A stretch of 64,000 nt of DNA, taken from NCBI RefSeq assembly GCF_014650555.1, contig NZ_BMVE01000006.1, positions 62,001-126,000 on the forward strand, read 5' to 3'. This document shows, piece by piece, positions 42,450 to 51,051 of this stretch; within the stretch, counting starts at the first letter, position 1; each line of letters begins with the position of its first letter. The position numbers and the translations under genes are program-made. The DNA comes from Streptomyces goshikiensis. GTDB taxonomy: Bacteria; Actinomycetota; Actinomycetes; Streptomycetales; Streptomycetaceae. Under the pieces are notes generated by a model. It worked only from the letters and a program-made list of their open reading frames with translations. It was not told the DNA's origin and made no database searches.

Positions 42450-42465
42450 TGTGGCCTGGGTCACA
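42450..42465. promoter_or_regulatory. Crp-like palindrome upstream of nagE2
   Basis: TGTGGCCTGGGTCACA has TGTG/CACA ends. It lies 43 bp upstream of the dre pair and resembles the site at 35389. Otherwise the 42282-42582 gap has only the dre pair and a terminator. Confidence 0.4.
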
Positions 42466-42484
42466 TCTTCCCGGACGTGCCGAA

Positions 42485-42510
42485 GGCCCCCGGATCGTGA
42501 TCCGGGGGCC
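42485..42510 (-). terminator. 12-bp hairpin after nagE1
   Basis: GGCCCCCGGATC and GATCCGGGGGCC are perfect arms at 42485-42496 and 42499-42510, flanked by AA and CTT. Confidence 0.7.
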
Positions 42511-42582
42511 CTTGACGGAGTGGTCCGCGACCCGCTCAGGGACACGTTTCCGGCGCGGTGCGGCCGCGGTGGGGAGGCCGGC

Positions 42583-43884
42583 TCAGGCCTTGGTGTTGTC
42601 CGCCTCCATCGCCGCGATCTCCTCGTCCGTCTCCCGCCCCGGAGTCGGGATGTCGAACTTCGTGATCGCGAACCGGAAGACGACGTAATAGACGACGGCG
42701 AAGCACAGCCCGATCGGAATGATCAGCCACGGCTTGGTCGCCAGCCCCCAGTTGATGACGTAGTCGATCAGCCCGGCCGAGAAGCTGAAGCCGTCGTGCA
42801 CGCCCAGCCCCCAGGTCACCGCCATCGACACGCCCGTCAGCAGCGCGTGGACCGCGTACAGCGCGGGCGCCACGAAGAGGAACGAGTACTCCAGCGGCTC
42901 CGTGATCCCCGTGACGAACGAGGTCAGGGCCACCGACAGCATCAGGCCCCCCACCTCCTTGCGCCGCGCCGGCTTCGCGCAGTGGGTGATGGCCAGCGCC
43001 GCGGCGGGCAGGGCGAACATCATGATCGGGAAGAAGCCGGAGAGGAACAGCCCGGCGTTCGGATCGCCGGCCAGGAACATCGGGATGTCACCGTGCACGA
43101 CCTGGCCGTCCGGCTTGGTGTAGCTGCCGAACTGGAACCACACCGGCACGTTCAGGAACTGGTGCAGGCCGATCACCAGCAGGGCCCGGTTCGCGACGCC
43201 GAAGATGCCGGAACCCAGGGAGCTCAGCCCGACCAGCCAGTCGGAGAAGCTCTCCAGCCCGTCGCCGATCGGCGGCCAGATCCACAGGCAGAGCGAGGCG
43301 AAGGCGATCGCGACGAAGGTCATGATGATCGGGACCAGCCGGCGGCCGTTGAAGAAGCCGAGCCAGTCCACCAGCTTGACCCGGTGGTAGCGCTGCCAGA
43401 ACCAGGCGGCCAGCAGGCCCATGACGATGCCGCCGAAGACCCCCGGGTTCTGGAAGGTGTACTCGGCGAAGGTGTCGTCCGGCCCCAGGCAGCCGCCCCC
43501 GATGTCCTTCGTCCCCGTCGGGCAGGGGGTGGGGAAGACCCGCAGCACGCTCCGGTAGACGAGGAAGCCGACCACCGCGGCCAGGGCGGTCGACCCGTCC
43601 GCCTTCTTGGCCATGCCGATCGCGACGCCGACGCAGAAGAGGAGCGGCAGGCCGAGGTCCGCGTTGAGCAGCGCGCCGCCCGCGGCGGCCATGACCTTGG
43701 CGACGTCCGTCCAGCCGAGGCCGTCCGTGCCGAACATGTCGGGCTGGCCGAAGCGGTTGAGGATGCCGGCCGCGGGGAGGACCGCGATCGGCAGCTGAAG
43801 GCTCCGGCCCATCTTCTGCAACGCCTGGAACAGGTGGTTCCGCCAATTCGGTTGCGGCACTGCGGTGGCGCTGGTCGCGCTCAT
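42583..43884 (-). CDS. nagE1: PTS permease EIIC, N-acetylglucosamine (NagE1-like)
   Basis: The protein has 433 residues, closely related to the preceding EIIC: RSLQLPIAVLPAAGILNRFG, GRRLVPIIMTFVAIAFASLC and TGITEPLEYSFLFVAPALYA. A loop with Cys (TPCPTGTKDIGGGCLGPDDT) distinguishes it from NagE2. GGGAGGA precedes ATG 43884. A perfect dre lies 52 bp upstream and is shared with the divergent nagF. In S. coelicolor NagE1 is the minor or cryptic permease relative to NagE2, as far as I recall. Confidence 0.88.
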   Translation of the reverse strand: MSATSATAVPQPNWRNHLFQALQKMGRSLQLPIAVLPAAGILNRFGQPDMFGTDGLGWTDVAKVMAAAGGALLNADLGLPLLFCVGVAIGMAKKADGSTALAAVVGFLVYRSVLRVFPTPCPTGTKDIGGGCLGPDDTFAEYTFQNPGVFGGIVMGLLAAWFWQRYHRVKLVDWLGFFNGRRLVPIIMTFVAIAFASLCLWIWPPIGDGLESFSDWLVGLSSLGSGIFGVANRALLVIGLHQFLNVPVWFQFGSYTKPDGQVVHGDIPMFLAGDPNAGLFLSGFFPIMMFALPAAALAITHCAKPARRKEVGGLMLSVALTSFVTGITEPLEYSFLFVAPALYAVHALLTGVSMAVTWGLGVHDGFSFSAGLIDYVINWGLATKPWLIIPIGLCFAVVYYVVFRFAITKFDIPTPGRETDEEIAAMEADNTKA

Positions 43885-43935
43885 CGGTGTCCTCCCTGAC
43901 CGGCCCGTTTTTGGCTGCCGCAACACGTACGGCAC

Positions 43936-43951
43936 ACTGGTGTAGACCAGT
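43936..43951. promoter_or_regulatory. DasR operator (dre) between nagE1 and nagF
   Basis: ACTGGTGTAGACCAGT is a near-perfect dre, lying 52 bp before nagE1 and 160 bp before nagF; it may serve both. Confidence 0.85.
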
Positions 43952-44111
43952 TGTGGGTAGGTTGCTGCTGATCGTCATGATTCGGCAGGGACCGGACACG
44001 CGCCCGTGTAGATGGGCCAACCGTGCGTTACCGTGACAACGCGGACCGCTCCGGTGGGAATCCATGTTCCGGCCGCTGAGACTCGTTCTTCGCATCACTC
44101 AGGGAGAAACC

Positions 44112-44345
44112 ATGGCCACCAAGGCTGAGAAGATCGTCGCCGGGCTCGGCGGCATCGAGAACATCGAAGAGGTCGAGGGCTGCATCACCCGCCTGCGCAC
44201 CGAGGTCGTCAACCCCGACCTCGTCGACGAAGTCGCGCTCAAGGCGGCCGGCGCCCACGGCGTCGTCAAGATGGGCACCGCGATCCAGGTCGTCATCGGC
44301 ACCGACGCCGACCCGATCGCCGCCGACATCGAAGACATGATGTGA
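44112..44345 (+). CDS. nagF: PTS EIIB component for N-acetylglucosamine
   Basis: The protein has 77 residues. EIIB domain: AEKIVAGLGGIENIEEVEGC ITRLRTEVVN, where the Cys in EGCITRLR is the phosphorylated residue. AAGAHGVVKMGTAIQVVIGT completes the fold. It passes phosphate from a separately encoded EIIA (Crr) to GlcNAc at NagE. ATG 44112 follows AGGGAGAAA. A terminator follows before rph. Confidence 0.93.
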   Translation: MATKAEKIVAGLGGIENIEEVEGCITRLRTEVVNPDLVDEVALKAAGAHGVVKMGTAIQVVIGTDADPIAADIEDMM

Positions 44346-44385
44346 TCCGGACCGACCGGACCCGCTAGACCCCGCACCACCCCGC

Positions 44386-44418
44386 AGACCCCGTCCCGCG
44401 AGCACCCGGACGGGGTCT
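44386..44418 (+). terminator. Hairpin after nagF
   Basis: AGACCCCGTCC (44386-44396) pairs with GGACGGGGTCT (44408-44418), followed by TC. Confidence 0.65.
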
Positions 44419-44438
44419 TCGCGTTCGCCCGCAGCGAC

Positions 44439-44444
44439 TAGGCT
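44439..44444 (+). promoter_or_regulatory. -10 element TAGGCT of rph
   Basis: TAGGCT ends 7 nt before ATG 44452, a leaderless promoter. Confidence 0.55.
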
Positions 44445-44451
44445 CGGAGCC

Positions 44452-45186
<735 letters not shown>

Positions 45187-45329
45187 CGGTACGACGGCAA
45201 CCGCCGGGCCCGCCCCGGCGTCCTCGTAGACACGGGCGCACGGTAGTCACTACCGTGCGCCCTTCCACGTCACCTCGTACTCCCGTACGCCGTACGTCCG
45301 TACGCCCGTCTCGCCCCTGGGGGATCCGC

Positions 45330-45710
45330 ATGAAGCTCCGCATAGCCGCCGTCGCGGTGGCAGCCGTCCTGACCGTCCCCGCCCTCACCTCCTGCGACGC
45401 GATCTCGACGGCGATGGACTGCGCCAACACGGCGGTGGCCATCACGGACGGGGCGAACGACCTCCAGCAGGCCGTCTCGCAGGCCGGGAACAGCCCGCAG
45501 GACGCGCAGAACGCCCTCAGCCAGATCGACCAGAACCTCAAGAAGATCGGCGACCAGACGGACAACGCCGACCTGCGCAAGGCGATCGACTCGATGAACA
45601 CGGCCGTCAAGAACGTCCGCACGTCCATCGAAGGCGGCAACTCCGCCCCCGACATCACCCCGGTCGCGGACGCGGCGTCGGAGATCTCCAAGGTCTGCAC
45701 CCCGGGCTGA
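45330..45710 (+). CDS. Small lipoprotein
   Basis: The protein has 126 residues. The signal peptide ends with a lipobox (AAVLTVPALTSC, Cys at about residue 22). The mature part is an Asn/Gln/Asp-rich helical region (NDLQQAVSQAGNSPQDAQNA). GGGGGA precedes ATG 45330 by 5 nt. It lies between rph and rdgB, as in other Streptomyces. Function is unknown. Confidence 0.8.
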   Translation: MKLRIAAVAVAAVLTVPALTSCDAISTAMDCANTAVAITDGANDLQQAVSQAGNSPQDAQNALSQIDQNLKKIGDQTDNADLRKAIDSMNTAVKNVRTSIEGGNSAPDITPVADAASEISKVCTPG

Positions 45711-45739
45711 GCGCGCGGGGCGGCCGGAATAATGGACGC

Positions 45740-46348
45740 ATGACGACCAGCCGCCTGATCCTCGCCACCCGCAACGCGGGCAAAGTCACCGAACTCCGCG
45801 CCATCCTGTCCGACGCCGGCCTGCCGCACGAGCTGGTCGGCGCGGACGCGTACCCGCAGATCCCCGACGTCAAGGAAACCGGCGTCACCTTCGCCGAGAA
45901 CGCCCTCCTCAAGGCCCACGCCCTCGCCCAGGCCACGGGCCTGCCCGCCGTCGCCGACGACTCCGGCCTGTGCGTGGACGTCCTGAACGGCGCCCCCGGC
46001 ATCTTCTCCGCCCGCTGGGCCGGCACCCACGGCGACGACAAGGCCAACCTGGACCTGCTCCTGGCCCAGCTCGGGGACATCGCCGACGAGAACCGCGGCG
46101 CCCACTTCGCCTGCGCCGCCGCCCTCGCCCTCCCGGACGGCACCGAGCGCGTGGTCGAGGGCCGCCTCCTCGGCACCCTCCGCCACACCCCGGCCGGCAC
46201 CGGCGGCTTCGGCTACGACCCGATCCTCCAGCCCACGGGCGACACCCGCACCTGCGCCGAACTCACGGCGGCGGAGAAGAACGCCATCTCCCACCGCGGC
46301 CAGGCCTTCCGCGCCCTGGTCCCCTTCATCCGCGCCCTGCTGGGCTGA
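45740..46348 (+). CDS. rdgB: Non-canonical purine NTP pyrophosphatase (RdgB/HAM1)
   Basis: The enzyme (202 residues) hydrolyses XTP/dITP, keeping deaminated purines out of nucleic acid. LILATRNAGKVTELRAIL, VTFAENALLKAHALAQATGL, ADDSGLCVDVLNGAPGIFSA RWAG and the GGFGYDPI loop are family signatures, with SHRGQAFRAL at the end. ATG 45740 follows AATAAT by 6 nt, possibly leaderless. Confidence 0.95.
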   Translation: MTTSRLILATRNAGKVTELRAILSDAGLPHELVGADAYPQIPDVKETGVTFAENALLKAHALAQATGLPAVADDSGLCVDVLNGAPGIFSARWAGTHGDDKANLDLLLAQLGDIADENRGAHFACAAALALPDGTERVVEGRLLGTLRHTPAGTGGFGYDPILQPTGDTRTCAELTAAEKNAISHRGQAFRALVPFIRALLG

Positions 46349-46362
46349 CGCCCCGAGCGCGC

Positions 46363-46401
46363 CGAAGGCCCCGTACGCGGTACTCGCGCGCGGGGCCTTC
46401 G
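46363..46401. terminator. Bidirectional hairpin between rdgB and tRNA-Leu
   Basis: CGAAGGCCCCG (46363-46373) pairs with CGGGGCCTTCG (46391-46401). Confidence 0.65.
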
Positions 46402-46407
46402 TCGAGG

Positions 46408-46491
46408 TGCGGTTGGGGGGACTCGAACCCCCACGGGTTTTACCCCACTGGGACCTAAACCCAGCGTGACTGCCAATTCCACCACAACCGC
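46408..46491 (-). tRNA. tRNA-Leu (UAG)
   Basis: The minus strand gives an 84-nt class II tRNA. Acceptor GCGGTTG/CAACCGC, discriminator A. The anticodon arm CTGGG-TTTAGGT-CCCAG has anticodon TAG (plus 46455-46457). A long variable arm (around GTGGGGTAAAACCCGTG) is present as in Leu tRNAs, and the T arm GGGGG-TTCGAGT-CCCCC is normal. Confidence 0.95.
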
Positions 46492-46588
46492 CTACCAAGC
46501 GGGCCAATTTGGACATCGGCTCTGCATGGCTGCGGTCAGTGTACGACTGCCGGGGCCCCGTGGGGGTCAGATGGGAGTCAGCCGTGGG

Positions 46589-47056
46589 TCAGATGCCCAG
46601 GTCCTTGATGATCTTGGCTACGTGGCCCGTGGCCTTGACGTTGTAGAGGGCGCGCTCGACCTTGCCCTCCTCGTCGACGATCACCGTGGAGCGGATGACG
46701 CCGGTGACCGTCTTGCCGTACAGCTTCTTCTCGCCGAACGCGCCGTACGCCGTCAGGACCTCCTTGGACGGGTCGCCGACCAGGGTGACCGACAGGTGCT
46801 CCTGCTCCCGGAACTTCGCCAGCTTCTCCGGCTTGTCCGGGGAGACGCCGATGACGTCGTAACCCGCCTGGGCCAGTACGGCCAGGTTGTCCGTGAAGTC
46901 GCAGGCCTGCTTCGTGCAGCCCGGCGTCAGGGCGGCCGGGTAGAAGTACACGATGACCTTGCGGCCCTTGTGGTCGGCGAGCGAGACCTCGTTGCCGTCC
47001 GCGTCGGGCAGGGTGAAGGCAGGGGCGGTGTCGCCCGGCTGAAGTCGCTCGCTCAT
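46589..47056 (-). CDS. bcp: Thioredoxin-dependent peroxiredoxin (Bcp)
   Basis: The enzyme (155 residues) reduces organic peroxides. The AhpC/TSA fold starts SERLQPGDTAPAFTLPDADG; the active-site region is YFYPAALTPGCTKQACDFTD, with peroxidatic Cys in PGCT and a resolving Cys five residues later (QAC). GAFGEKKLYGKTVTGVIRST fits Bcp/PrxQ. GAGGAG precedes ATG 47056. Confidence 0.94.
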   Translation of the reverse strand: MSERLQPGDTAPAFTLPDADGNEVSLADHKGRKVIVYFYPAALTPGCTKQACDFTDNLAVLAQAGYDVIGVSPDKPEKLAKFREQEHLSVTLVGDPSKEVLTAYGAFGEKKLYGKTVTGVIRSTVIVDEEGKVERALYNVKATGHVAKIIKDLGI

Positions 47057-47174
47057 CTCAACAGTCTCCTCGGGAGGGGATCGGTACCGCACGAGACTAA
47101 GCTGACAGACTGTCCAGGGGCGGATCACGCCCGCCATGCGACCACTCGCACGACACGACGACGGAGGCAGCGCG

Positions 47175-47492
47175 GTGCCGGAAGCCAGGACCCCCGCACA
47201 GATCGAGGCGGACATCGTCCGCAGGCGCGAGCAGCTCGCCGAGACGCTCGACGAGATCGGTGTGCGCATGCATCCGAAGACGATCGTCGGGGACGCCAAG
47301 GCCAAGGTCGCCTCGACCGTCGACCAGACCGCCGGGCGCGTCGTCGTCGCGGTGAACCGCCTCGTGACCGACGTGAAGGCGGGCCTGTGCAACGAGGACG
47401 GCAGCCCGCGTCCCGAGCGGATCGTGCCGGTGGCGCTGTTCGCCGTCGGTGTGGTCGGCCTGGTGGTCGTGTCGGCGCGCCGCAAGCGCTGA
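47175..47492 (+). CDS. DUF3618 family membrane-associated protein
   Basis: The protein has 105 residues. EARTPAQIEADIVRRREQLA and ETLDEIGVRMHPKTIVGDAK match the DUF3618 start, followed by a helical section and a C-terminal transmembrane helix (IVPVALFAVGVVGLVVVSAR). GTG 47175 has GGAGG 7 nt upstream. It lies 119 bp from the divergent bcp start. Confidence 0.82.
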   Translation: MPEARTPAQIEADIVRRREQLAETLDEIGVRMHPKTIVGDAKAKVASTVDQTAGRVVVAVNRLVTDVKAGLCNEDGSPRPERIVPVALFAVGVVGLVVVSARRKR

Positions 47493-47538
47493 TGACCCTG
47501 CGCGGTCCGGGGCGGGCGCGGGCGGGTAGGTTCGAGGG

Positions 47539-47883
47539 GTGAGCGAGAACACCACCACCCACGACAAGCTGCCCATTCGCATGCTGCACGACCGCGTGCT
47601 CGTGAAGTCGGACTCGCCGGAGGGCGAGCGCCGCTCCGGCGGCGGCATCCTGATCCCGGCGACGGCCGCCGTGGGCAAGAGGCTGGCCTGGGCCGAGGTG
47701 GTCGCGGTCGGGCAGAACGTACGGAGCGTGGAGCCGGGCGACCGGGTGCTGTACGACCCCGAGGATCGGGCCGAGGTCGAGGTGCGCGGGGCGACGTACG
47801 TGCTGATGCGCGAGCGGGACCTGCACGCGGTGGCCGCCGAGCGGCTGGAGGGGTCCAAGGACTCCACCGGGCTCTACCTGTGA
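47539..47883 (+). CDS. GroES-family small chaperonin-like protein
   Basis: The protein has 114 residues. The Cpn10 fold is recognised from IRMLHDRVLVKSDSPEGERR SGGGILIPATA and GDRVLYDPEDRAEVEVRGAT. No groEL is adjacent, so it is a stand-alone paralogue, not the main groES. GTG 47539 lies 6 nt after TAGGTT (47527-47532). A terminator follows. Confidence 0.85.
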   Translation: MSENTTTHDKLPIRMLHDRVLVKSDSPEGERRSGGGILIPATAAVGKRLAWAEVVAVGQNVRSVEPGDRVLYDPEDRAEVEVRGATYVLMRERDLHAVAAERLEGSKDSTGLYL

Positions 47884-47917
47884 CCCCGTAGGACGCGAGG
47901 ACGCGAGGACGGCGGAC

Positions 47918-47947
47918 AAGGGCCGGTGACCGAGGTCACCGGCCCTT
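47918..47947 (+). terminator. Perfect 14-bp hairpin
   Basis: AAGGGCCGGTGACC (47918-47931) and GGTCACCGGCCCTT (47934-47947) pair exactly; T-rich flank CGT. Confidence 0.75.
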
Positions 47948-47977
47948 CGTATGCCCTTTTGCTACGGTGGAGGGGAA

Positions 47978-48030
47978 CCCCCGACGAGACGCGCCGTACC
48001 GGGTAGCTGGCTGAAAAGACGACGCACCCC
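47978..48030 (+). ncRNA. Guanidine-III (ykkC-III) riboswitch
   Basis: The segment contains CCCGACGAGACGCGCCGTAC followed by CGGG and, after a short linker, AAAAGACGACGC. This matches the conserved ykkC-III pattern (CCG-ACGAG-GCGCCGUACC-GG ... AAGACGGCGC), which folds as a compact pseudoknot sensing guanidinium. It lies 34 bp before the SMR exporter gene, with the GGAGG ribosome site just downstream, so guanidine should switch on translation or transcription of the exporter. Confidence 0.82.
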
Positions 48031-48063
48031 GTAGCTCTCGCTCTCGTTCCGGAGGTGCCCGTC

Positions 48064-48384
48064 ATGGCCTGGGTTCTGCTTCTCGTCGCCGGTCTGCTCG
48101 AAGTCGGCTGGTCGATCGGCATGAAGTTCACCGAGGGATTCACCCGCCTGTGGCCCAGTGTGTTCACGGGCGCCGGCATCGTCGCGAGCATGGTGCTGCT
48201 GTCGTACGCCGCGAAGACCCTCCCGATCGGTACGGCGTACGGGGTGTGGGTGGGCATCGGTGCGGCCGGGGCCGCGGTGCTCGGCATGGCGGTGCTGGGG
48301 GAGCCCGTCACCGCCGCCCGGATCTTCTTCATCTGTCTGCTGCTGGTCGCCGTGGTGGGGCTGAAGGCGACTTCCGGTCACTGA
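48064..48384 (+). CDS. gdx: SMR-family guanidinium exporter (Gdx/SugE-like)
   Basis: The protein has 106 residues and four transmembrane helices. MAWVLLLVAGLLEVGWSIGM carries the essential Glu in GLLEVGW; GTAYGVWVGIGAAGAAVLGM and GEPVTAARIFFICLLLVAVV are the later helices. The sequence type is SugE/Gdx rather than EmrE. The upstream guanidine-III riboswitch supports guanidinium as substrate. ATG 48064 has GGAGG 8 nt upstream; GTG 48055 lies inside that site. Two-fold dual-topology dimers are typical of the family. Confidence 0.92.
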   Translation: MAWVLLLVAGLLEVGWSIGMKFTEGFTRLWPSVFTGAGIVASMVLLSYAAKTLPIGTAYGVWVGIGAAGAAVLGMAVLGEPVTAARIFFICLLLVAVVGLKATSGH

Positions 48385-48417
48385 ATCCGTTCCGCCGTTC
48401 CGTTCCGCTGTTCCCCG

Positions 48418-50877
48418 CTATTCCACGAATTCGGGGAGCGGGCGGCGGCCCGCCGTCGTGCCGCCCTGGGTGAGGCCCTGGGGGCCGGCGGTGGTGCCGG
48501 CATCCGCGCCGGCGTCCGCGCCTTGGGTGGAGCCCTGGTCTGCGCCTTGGGCGGTGCCTTGGTCGGCGCCCTGGGTGGAGCCTTGGTCAGTGCCCTGGGA
48601 GGTTCCGGCGTCGGTGCCTTGGTTGGTGGCGCCGCCGTTGTTCTGGCCGCCCTGGTTCTGGCCTTGGCTCTGGCCCTGGTTCTGGCCGCCCTGTGACTGC
48701 CCGCCGTTGTTCTGGCCGCCCGTCGGCCGGGAGGGCCGTGCCGGCGGCCCGGGGCTCTGTTCGTCGTCCGGGGACTGCTCCGGGGTGTCCGCCGGCGGGG
48801 GCGGGGGCGGTGACTGGGCCGCGCCCGGTTCGAGTTCGAGGTCGAAGTCCTCCGGCTCCGAGGCCTCCAGGGCCGTCTTCGTATAGGCCGCCCAGATCCG
48901 GGCCGGGTAGCCCCCGCCGCCGATCCGGTTCTCGCCCAGCGCCCCGTAGAGGGGTTGGAGGGTGCCGGTGTCCGGGTCCTGGCCCATCATCGACACGACC
49001 GTGACCAGGTCCGGGGTGTAGCCCGCGAACCAGGCCGCGCGGTCCTGCTCGGCGGTGCCGGTCTTGCCGGCCGCCGGATGCCCGGCGGCGAGGGCCGCCG
49101 TACCGGTGCCGTTGTCGACGACGCTGACCAGCATCGAGGTGGTGGTGTCGGCGGCCTCGCGGGAGACGACCTGGAGCGGGGTGCGGTCGGGCAGCTTGAC
49201 CGTGTCCCCCTCCTTGGTGATCTTCTCGACCAGGGTGTAGGGGGTGTAGCGGCCGTGGTCGGCGAGGGTCGCGTAGGCCTGGGTCATGTCGAGGACGCTG
49301 GCCTGCATGGTGCCGAGCGCCATGGCCGGGCCCGACACGAAGTTCGGGGTGTTCTCGGGGATGCCGAGCGAAATGGCGGTCTTCTTGACCTTGTCCGTGC
49401 CGACGTCGACGGCCATCTGCGCGTACACGGCGTTGACGGAGAGGTCGGTGGCGGTGTTGACGGTGATGTCGCCGTACGAGAGCCGCCCCTCGTTCTCCGG
49501 GGCGAAGGGGACGGAACTGCCGACCACCGGGCGCCTGTTGTCGCCGTTGTAGATCGTGTTCGGGGTGATCCGGCGGCCGTCCCGGGTGCGGGAGCCGTTC
49601 TCGACGGCGGAGGTGAAGACGAACGGCTTGAAGGTGGAGGCCACCTGGTAGTCGTGCCGGGTCGCGTTGTTGACGTACTGCTTGGTGTAGTCGATGCCCC
49701 CGTACATGGCGACGACCTTGCCGGTCGCCGGGTCGATGGAGGCCCCGCCGGCGCGCACCAGGCGGTCCGCCTTGCGCGTCCCGGGTTCGAGTTCGGAGAC
49801 CATCTCCTCGTCGACGGCGTCCACGAAGGCGTTCTGGCGGCGCTTGTCGATGGTGGTGGTGATCCGGTAGCCGCCCTCGGCGAGGGTGGCGTCGTCGAGG
49901 ATCTTGTGGTCGAGGATGTAGTCCTTGACGGCCTCGACGAGGTAGCCGCGCTGCCCCGACAGCCCGGCGGCGGGGCGGATCTTGCCGGGTTCGGGGAAGC
50001 GGGTGGCAGCCCGCTCGGCCTGGCTCATCCAGCCCTTCTTGACCATGCCGTCGAGTACGTAGTTCCAGCGGGCGACCGCGCGGGCGCGGCTCTGCGGGTG
50101 GGCGACGACGTCGAAGGCGCTGGGGGAGTTGAGGAGGGTGGCGAGGTAGGCGCCCTCGGCGGTGGTGAGTCTGCCGACGTCCTTGCCGTAGTAGGCCTGT
50201 GCGGCGGCCTGGATGCCGTAGGCGTTGCGGCCGAAGTAGCTGGTGTTCAGGTAGCCCTCAAGGATGTGGTTCTTGGACTCCTCGCGACCGAGTTTGATCG
50301 CGATGAAGAACTCCTTGACCTTCCGGCTGACCGTCTGTTCCTGGCCCAAGTAGTAGTTCTTGACGTACTGCTGGGTGATCGTCGAGCCGGACTGTTTGCC
50401 CTTGCCCATGAGCGTGTTCCAGGCGGCGCGCAGCATCGCCTTTGGGTCCACCGCCCGTTCGGAGTGGAAGTCCCGGTCCTCGGCGGCCAGTACGGCTTCC
50501 TGGACGGTCCGGGGGATCTGGGAGAGCGGCACGTTGACGCGGTTGACCTCGCCGTCGCGGGCGAGCTGGGAACCGTCGGAGTAGAGGTAGACGTTGGACT
50601 GCGCGATCGCGGCGGAGTTGGCGGGCGGGATGTCGACGAGCAGATAGCCGGCGACCAGGGCGCCGCCGAGCAGGAGCGCGAAGAGCAGCAGACAGCCGAG
50701 GACGAGGCGCCAGCCGGGGACGAAGCGGCGCCAGCCGGTGCGCGGGCGGCGGGCCTTGGGGGTCCTTCCCGTCTTTCCCGCCTGGCCGCTCCTTCCCGTC
50801 GGGCCGTTCTGGCCGGGGTCTTCGGGGGTGTCCGGATCGCGAGGGGTCCAGCCCGGGGGTGGTGACTGGTCGCTCAT
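48418..50877 (-). CDS. Class A penicillin-binding protein (transglycosylase/transpeptidase)
   Basis: This bifunctional peptidoglycan synthase has 819 residues. A Pro/Arg-rich cytoplasmic tail and one membrane helix (WRLVLGCLLLFALLLGGALV) precede the GT51 domain (EDRDFHSERAVDP, GSTITQQYVKNYYLGQEQ). The transpeptidase has the Ser in ASTFKPF, SVNAVYA and KTGTAEQ. About 110 C-terminal residues are Pro-rich then Gln/Gly-rich repeats. ATG 50877 follows GGAG; upstream in-frame codons add nothing recognisable. It faces the convergent gdx gene. Confidence 0.93.
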   Translation of the reverse strand: MSDQSPPPGWTPRDPDTPEDPGQNGPTGRSGQAGKTGRTPKARRPRTGWRRFVPGWRLVLGCLLLFALLLGGALVAGYLLVDIPPANSAAIAQSNVYLYSDGSQLARDGEVNRVNVPLSQIPRTVQEAVLAAEDRDFHSERAVDPKAMLRAAWNTLMGKGKQSGSTITQQYVKNYYLGQEQTVSRKVKEFFIAIKLGREESKNHILEGYLNTSYFGRNAYGIQAAAQAYYGKDVGRLTTAEGAYLATLLNSPSAFDVVAHPQSRARAVARWNYVLDGMVKKGWMSQAERAATRFPEPGKIRPAAGLSGQRGYLVEAVKDYILDHKILDDATLAEGGYRITTTIDKRRQNAFVDAVDEEMVSELEPGTRKADRLVRAGGASIDPATGKVVAMYGGIDYTKQYVNNATRHDYQVASTFKPFVFTSAVENGSRTRDGRRITPNTIYNGDNRRPVVGSSVPFAPENEGRLSYGDITVNTATDLSVNAVYAQMAVDVGTDKVKKTAISLGIPENTPNFVSGPAMALGTMQASVLDMTQAYATLADHGRYTPYTLVEKITKEGDTVKLPDRTPLQVVSREAADTTTSMLVSVVDNGTGTAALAAGHPAAGKTGTAEQDRAAWFAGYTPDLVTVVSMMGQDPDTGTLQPLYGALGENRIGGGGYPARIWAAYTKTALEASEPEDFDLELEPGAAQSPPPPPPADTPEQSPDDEQSPGPPARPSRPTGGQNNGGQSQGGQNQGQSQGQNQGGQNNGGATNQGTDAGTSQGTDQGSTQGADQGTAQGADQGSTQGADAGADAGTTAGPQGLTQGGTTAGRRPLPEFVE
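48518..48613 (-). repeat. Four 24-bp tandem units in the PBP C-terminus
   Basis: Units at 48518, 48542, 48566 and 48590 share GCGCCYTGGGYGGWGCCYTG. Each encodes an octapeptide of the type ADQGSTQG. A Gln/Asn/Gly-rich region continues to about 48720. Confidence 0.75.
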
Positions 50878-51051
50878 CTCCGGAACTCCTCGACGCCGTA
50901 CGAAATATCCACTTCTGTACCTCATGGTGTCTACCCGATGCCAGATGATTCCGCCCCGGACGGGCGTAAATCGTTCGCGTGGCTCGCCCCTCCGCACTAA
51001 GCTCGCGCGCTTTGGCCGACGTAGGAACGACGTGGGAAACGGAGGGATACG

